This document shows positions 5,877 to 8,822 of a stretch of DNA of 8,822 bases, piece by piece (the stretch's first letter is position 1; the number at the start of each line of letters is the position of its first letter). The DNA lies in assembly GCA_025350885.1 (NCBI GenBank), contig JANXXA010000255.1, positions 1 through 8,822 on the forward strand, read 5' to 3'. A model generated the notes under the pieces. It worked only from the letters and a program-made list of their open reading frames with translations, was not told where the DNA came from and searched no databases. Position numbers and translations under genes: made by a program. The stretch comes from Phenylobacterium sp. Lineage in GTDB: Bacteria > Pseudomonadota > Alphaproteobacteria > Caulobacterales > Caulobacteraceae.

Positions 5877-8611
5877 CAGCCAGGATCCCCAGCGTCGTGA
5901 GCGTCCATTTCAAGCACCCCGCGCGGCGGGCCGGTCTGGTGGCGATGCTGCTGGCCAGTGGGGCCGCCGCGCGCGCCGCGGAAGCGCCAGCGACCGTCGC
6001 ACCCAGGGCCGACACGATTTCCGAACTGGTGGTCACCGCCGAGCGTCCGGTCGAGCCGGGGGCGGTCATCGGCGATATCAAGGCCGAGTTGCAGCTCACC
6101 CCGTCGGACGTCGCGTCCTATGGCGTGTCCTCGATCTCCGACCTGTTGGCCGAGCTGGCGCCCCAGACCCGCAGCGATCGTGGCCGAGGCGCAGGTGGGG
6201 GCGGACCGGTGGTGTTGCTGAACGGCCACCGCATTTCCGGCTTCGGCGAACTCCGCGACCTGCCCCCCGAAGCCATCGCCCGCGTCGATGTCCTGCCCGA
6301 GGAGGCTGCGCTCAAATACGGCTTCTCGGCCGACCAGCGGGTGATCAATTTCGTCCTGAAGCCCCGGTTTCGCGCCGAAACGCTCGAAGCCAGCGGTGGC
6401 GGGCCGACGGCGGGCGGTCAGGCTGGCCAGTCGGCGGAGCTTGGCCTGGCGCGCATCGCCGGCGACAATCGACTGAACCTCGACCTGAAGGTCAGCCGCA
6501 CCGCCGCGCTCACCGAGGCCGAGCGCAATCTTACCTCCTTGGCGGCCGGGCGGGCCTTCGACCTCGTCGGCAATGTCACCGCCGTGAGCCCCGGAGGCGA
6601 GATCGACCCGGCGCTGAGCGCGCTGGCCGGCCGCCCGGTGACACTGGCCGCCGTCCCCGCCCTGTCGGCCGGCGCCACGCCCACCCTGGCCGACTTCGCC
6701 GCCACCGCCGGGCGTTCCAATGCGACGGACGTTCGCGGCTTGCGCACCTTGACGCCGGAAACCCGCAAGGTCGCCGTCAACGGGGTCTTCAGCCGGACGA
6801 TCTTCGCCAATATCGCGGCCAGCGTGAACGCCACCCTGGAGGCCAGCAGCAGTGATGCGCTCAGAGGATTGCCGGGGATTGTCCTGGCGGTTCCCGCCGG
6901 AGATCCCTTCTCGCCGTTCGGGACCACGGTTGCGGTGAACCGGCTGATCGATGGCTTCGGCCCGCTGCGCCAGCAGGTCGACAGCTGGAACGGACATCTG
7001 GGCGTGACGCTTGCCCGTGACCTGACCGCCTGGCGACTGTCGCTGGCCGGCGCCTACGACCATGCCGACACCCGGTCGGCCAGCGACACCGGCGTGGACG
7101 CCACCGCCCTGCAGGCCGCGCTCGACGCCCGGACGGCCGGGGTCAATCCGTTCGGCCCGCTGCCCACCAATCTGCTGGCGCCCAAGCCTCAGAGCACCGG
7201 GCATTCGATCTCCGACAGCGGCAATCTTCAGGTCGTCGCCTCCGGCCCGCTGTTCAACGTCCCCGCAGGTCCGGTGCGCGCCAGCGTCAGGATCGGAGTG
7301 ACGGACAGCGCGCTGAGCTCGGACTCCCAACGGCTTGGCATCACCCAGTCGGCCGAACTGTCGCGCAACGACGTGAACCTGATGGCCAGCTTCGACGCCC
7401 CCCTGGCCAGCCGGCGCGCCGGTGTCCTCTCCGGGCTGGGCGAGCTCTCGGCCAACGCCAATGTGGCCATCGACCGGCTGTCGGACTTCGGAACCCTGAT
7501 CAGTCTTGGCTATGGCCTGAACTGGCGGCCGGTGGCGGCCTTGAGCCTGGTCGCCTCGCGTACGCATGACGAAGCCGCGCCGACCCAGCAGCAGCTGGGG
7601 GCGCCGGCGGTGCTGACGCCCGGCGTTCGGATCTTCGACTTCGCCACCGGCCGGACGGTCGACGTCACCCAGGTCGATGGCGGCAACACGCGGCTGATCG
7701 GCGACGACCGCGACGTCACCAGCCTGAAGCTCAACTTCAAGCCCTACGCCGCCCGGGACCTGACCTTCACCACCAACTACCTGAAGAGCCGGATCCGCAA
7801 CCCGATCGCCACGTTCCCCGCCGCCACCGCCGACATCGAGGCGGCGTTCCCCGGTCGCTTTCTCCGCAACCCTCAGGGCGAACTTGTCCAGATCGACTAT
7901 CGGCCGGTGAATTTCGCGGGGGAGGACCGGGGCGAACTGCGCTGGGGCGTGAACTATTCGCGGCCCATCGGCCCGGCGACGGCGGCCCGCGGCGGACCGG
8001 CCGGGCCCCGCCGCCCGCCCGGCTTCGGCGGCGCGCCGGACGCGGGAGGACCCCCTGGAGGTTCTGCAAGCGGCGGGTTCGCGGGCGGATATCCGGGCGG
8101 TGGGGGGCGAGGCGGCGCCCAGGACGGCCGACTGCGGTTTTCCCTCTATCACACCGTGATCCTTGAGGACCGGGTGAGCGTGCGACCGGGCGGGCCGGTG
8201 CTGGACTATCTGAACGGCGCGGCGGCCGGCGCTTTCGGCGGACTGCCACGGCACGAGATCGAGGCTCAGGCGGGGATCGCCGAACGTGGCTTCGGCGCTT
8301 CGCTCAGCGCCGACTGGAAGAGCGCGACCTCGGTCCGCGGCGGCGCGGGCGCGGCCAGCGGCGACCTTGCCTTTTCCGACATCGCCAAGGTCAACCTGCG
8401 GCTCTTCGCTGACCTCAGCCAGCGCAAGACCCTGCTGGAAACCGCGCCCTGGCTGCGCGGCGCGCGGGTCTCGCTGTCGGTGAGCAACCTGTTTGACCGG
8501 CGGATCGCGGTGCACGACGCCAGCGGCACCACCCCGGTCGGCTATCAGCCCGACTATATCGACCCGTCAGGCCGGACGATCCGCTTGAGCTTTCGCAAGC
8601 TGTTTTCCTGA
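5873..8611 (+). CDS. TonB-dependent outer-membrane receptor with Gly/Pro-rich loop
   Basis: This protein of about 912 residues (numbered from ATG 5873) fits a TonB-dependent receptor, an outer-membrane beta-barrel importing scarce ligands with energy from TonB-ExbB-ExbD. Residues 16-36 form a signal peptide (ARRAGLVAMLLASGAAARAA). ISELVVTA (49-56) resembles a TonB box. The plug is about 65-165, with VVLLNGHRISGFGELRDLPP (113-132), IARVDVLPEEAALKYG (135-150) and VINFVLK (157-163). The rest is an alternating-strand barrel. SVSNLFDRR and the C-terminal RTIRLSFRKLFS are typical last strands with near-terminal Phe. Residues 704-752 are Gly/Pro-rich and predicted extracellular. I recall similar Gly-rich receptors in sphingomonads and caulobacters. 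The ligand is unknown. The start is uncertain: GTG 5897 has AGGA at 5882-5885 and leaves a cleaner signal peptide (904 residues). No partner enzyme adjoins it. Confidence 0.88.
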   Translation: MAARIPSVVSVHFKHPARRAGLVAMLLASGAAARAAEAPATVAPRADTISELVVTAERPVEPGAVIGDIKAELQLTPSDVASYGVSSISDLLAELAPQTRSDRGRGAGGGGPVVLLNGHRISGFGELRDLPPEAIARVDVLPEEAALKYGFSADQRVINFVLKPRFRAETLEASGGGPTAGGQAGQSAELGLARIAGDNRLNLDLKVSRTAALTEAERNLTSLAAGRAFDLVGNVTAVSPGGEIDPALSALAGRPVTLAAVPALSAGATPTLADFAATAGRSNATDVRGLRTLTPETRKVAVNGVFSRTIFANIAASVNATLEASSSDALRGLPGIVLAVPAGDPFSPFGTTVAVNRLIDGFGPLRQQVDSWNGHLGVTLARDLTAWRLSLAGAYDHADTRSASDTGVDATALQAALDARTAGVNPFGPLPTNLLAPKPQSTGHSISDSGNLQVVASGPLFNVPAGPVRASVRIGVTDSALSSDSQRLGITQSAELSRNDVNLMASFDAPLASRRAGVLSGLGELSANANVAIDRLSDFGTLISLGYGLNWRPVAALSLVASRTHDEAAPTQQQLGAPAVLTPGVRIFDFATGRTVDVTQVDGGNTRLIGDDRDVTSLKLNFKPYAARDLTFTTNYLKSRIRNPIATFPAATADIEAAFPGRFLRNPQGELVQIDYRPVNFAGEDRGELRWGVNYSRPIGPATAARGGPAGPRRPPGFGGAPDAGGPPGGSASGGFAGGYPGGGGRGGAQDGRLRFSLYHTVILEDRVSVRPGGPVLDYLNGAAAGAFGGLPRHEIEAQAGIAERGFGASLSADWKSATSVRGGAGAASGDLAFSDIAKVNLRLFADLSQRKTLLETAPWLRGARVSLSVSNLFDRRIAVHDASGTTPVGYQPDYIDPSGRTIRLSFRKLFS

Positions 8612-8689
8612 GCCCAGCCCACGCGCCGCCGCGAGCTTTGCTGCACGCCAGATGAGATTCCATCGCCTTGATGGCGCCCACATCCACGA
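8612..8689. other. Gap after the receptor gene, weak hairpin only
   Basis: These 78 bases separate the receptor stop from the possible minus-strand stop. CCATC (8660-8664), loop GCCTT and GATGG (8670-8674) could form a 5-bp stem, but without a following U-tract on either strand. I see no other structure. Confidence 0.3.
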
Positions 8690-8822
8690 CTAGAAAGTCC
8701 CACTAACGCAGTAGGACACTCGGGTCGCTTCCTTTAGGTGATCTACCGCCACCGCAACCGCGTACTTATCTAGGGGTTGAAGGGGGGCGATTGGTTCTTG
8801 CGCGCGAGGCTTCGCGCGCCGG
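8690..8822 (-). CDS. Possible 3' end of an unidentified, compositionally atypical gene
   Basis: On the minus strand a frame is open from the window edge to TAG at 8690-8692 (about 43 sense codons). It reads RRAKPRAQEPIAPLQPLD, then KYAVAVAVDHLKEATRVS, then YCVSGTF. The peptide is chemically plausible, with a possible short helix around DHLKEATR, but I do not recognise a family. Third positions are far less GC-biased than in the other genes here (codons such as GAA, CCA, CTA, GTT, GTA, AGT and ACT). That fits either a recently acquired gene or non-coding DNA that happens to lack stops. It would be convergent with the receptor gene, 78 bp away. An 8-bp hairpin (8800-8819) inside it argues somewhat against coding. 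Confidence 0.25.
   Translation of the reverse strand, partial: RRAKPRAQEPIAPLQPLDKYAVAVAVDHLKEATRVSYCVSGTF
8697..8717. repeat. Imperfect inverted repeat near right edge
   Basis: GTCC (8697-8700) and ACT (8702-8704) mirror AGT (8710-8712) and GGAC (8714-8717) around AACGC, with a single C/A mismatch (8701/8713). It lies just inside the 3' end of the possible minus-strand frame. It could be a terminator-like or mobile-element-end structure, or chance. Confidence 0.25.
8800..8819. repeat. Strong GC-only stem at right edge
   Basis: GCGCGCGA (8800-8807), loop GGCT and TCGCGCGC (8812-8819) form a perfect 8-bp stem with a four-base loop. On the minus strand it is followed by AAGAACC rather than a U-tract. 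On the plus strand the window ends 3 nt later, so a terminator cannot be judged. Confidence 0.5.

Noticed and set aside
5705..8515. A 936-codon open frame on the minus strand opposite the receptor gene, and a 539-codon plus-strand frame opposite phoD (2861-4480)
   Set aside because: Both are mirror frames of clearly recognisable genes in very GC-rich DNA. Their translations are low-complexity Gly/Arg/Ala/Asp-rich and show no family motifs.
8771..8822. Possible start of a tmRNA (GGGG-rich stretch followed by GATTGG)
   Set aside because: The conserved UUCGAC element of the tmRNA 5' domain is absent, and alphaproteobacterial tmRNA is a permuted two-piece gene that I cannot match here.

Overview
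The window looks like chromosomal DNA from a GC-rich alphaproteobacterium. Caulobacterales (Caulobacter, Phenylobacterium or Brevundimonas relatives) is my best guess, based on strong G/C preference at third codon positions, the protein styles (FolE, HisI, a Gly-rich-loop TonB-dependent receptor) and tight gene packing. The placement is inferred from reading the sequence, not from a search.

Left part (1-2738). The first 38 codons of cysS (cysteinyl-tRNA synthetase) run leftward off the edge. They are divergent from folE (GTP cyclohydrolase I, 298-924). After a 162-bp gap containing two dyad-symmetric elements comes a compact run of four genes: a HicA-like toxin (1087-1302), a HicB-like antitoxin with a C-terminal HTH (1299-1718), hisI (1720-2115) and a LysE/RhtB-type exporter (2112-2738). 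The junctions are ATGA overlap, 1-nt gap and GTGA overlap, so the four genes are probably co-transcribed and translationally coupled. folE and hisI are often neighbours in alphaproteobacteria, so the toxin-antitoxin pair looks like an insertion between them that now supplies or influences hisI transcription.

Middle (2735-5784). A Tat-exported PhoD-type alkaline phosphatase lies on the minus strand (2735-4393). Its stop and the exporter's stop share one CTAG tetramer. Divergent from it, after 76 bp, is a 101-residue protein that closely matches the encapsulated ferritin (EncFtn) family. It keeps all the ferroxidase residues I know for the family but has no encapsulin-targeting tail and no shell gene nearby. 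One nucleotide later begins an RluD-type 23S rRNA pseudouridine synthase.

Right part (5785-8822). A large TonB-dependent outer-membrane receptor (5873-8611) carries a Gly/Pro-rich insertion of about 49 residues in its barrel. A 7-bp-stem hairpin covers its upstream ATG, leaving the start uncertain. The last 211 bases hold no firm gene. A minus-strand reading frame open from the right edge to a TAG at 8690-8692, with much lower GC at third positions, may be the 3' end of a foreign gene.

The points most worth a second look are the orphan EncFtn, the HicAB insertion with its palindrome beside the start, and the atypical right edge. No RNA gene, CRISPR array, insertion sequence or convincing intrinsic terminator was recognised.
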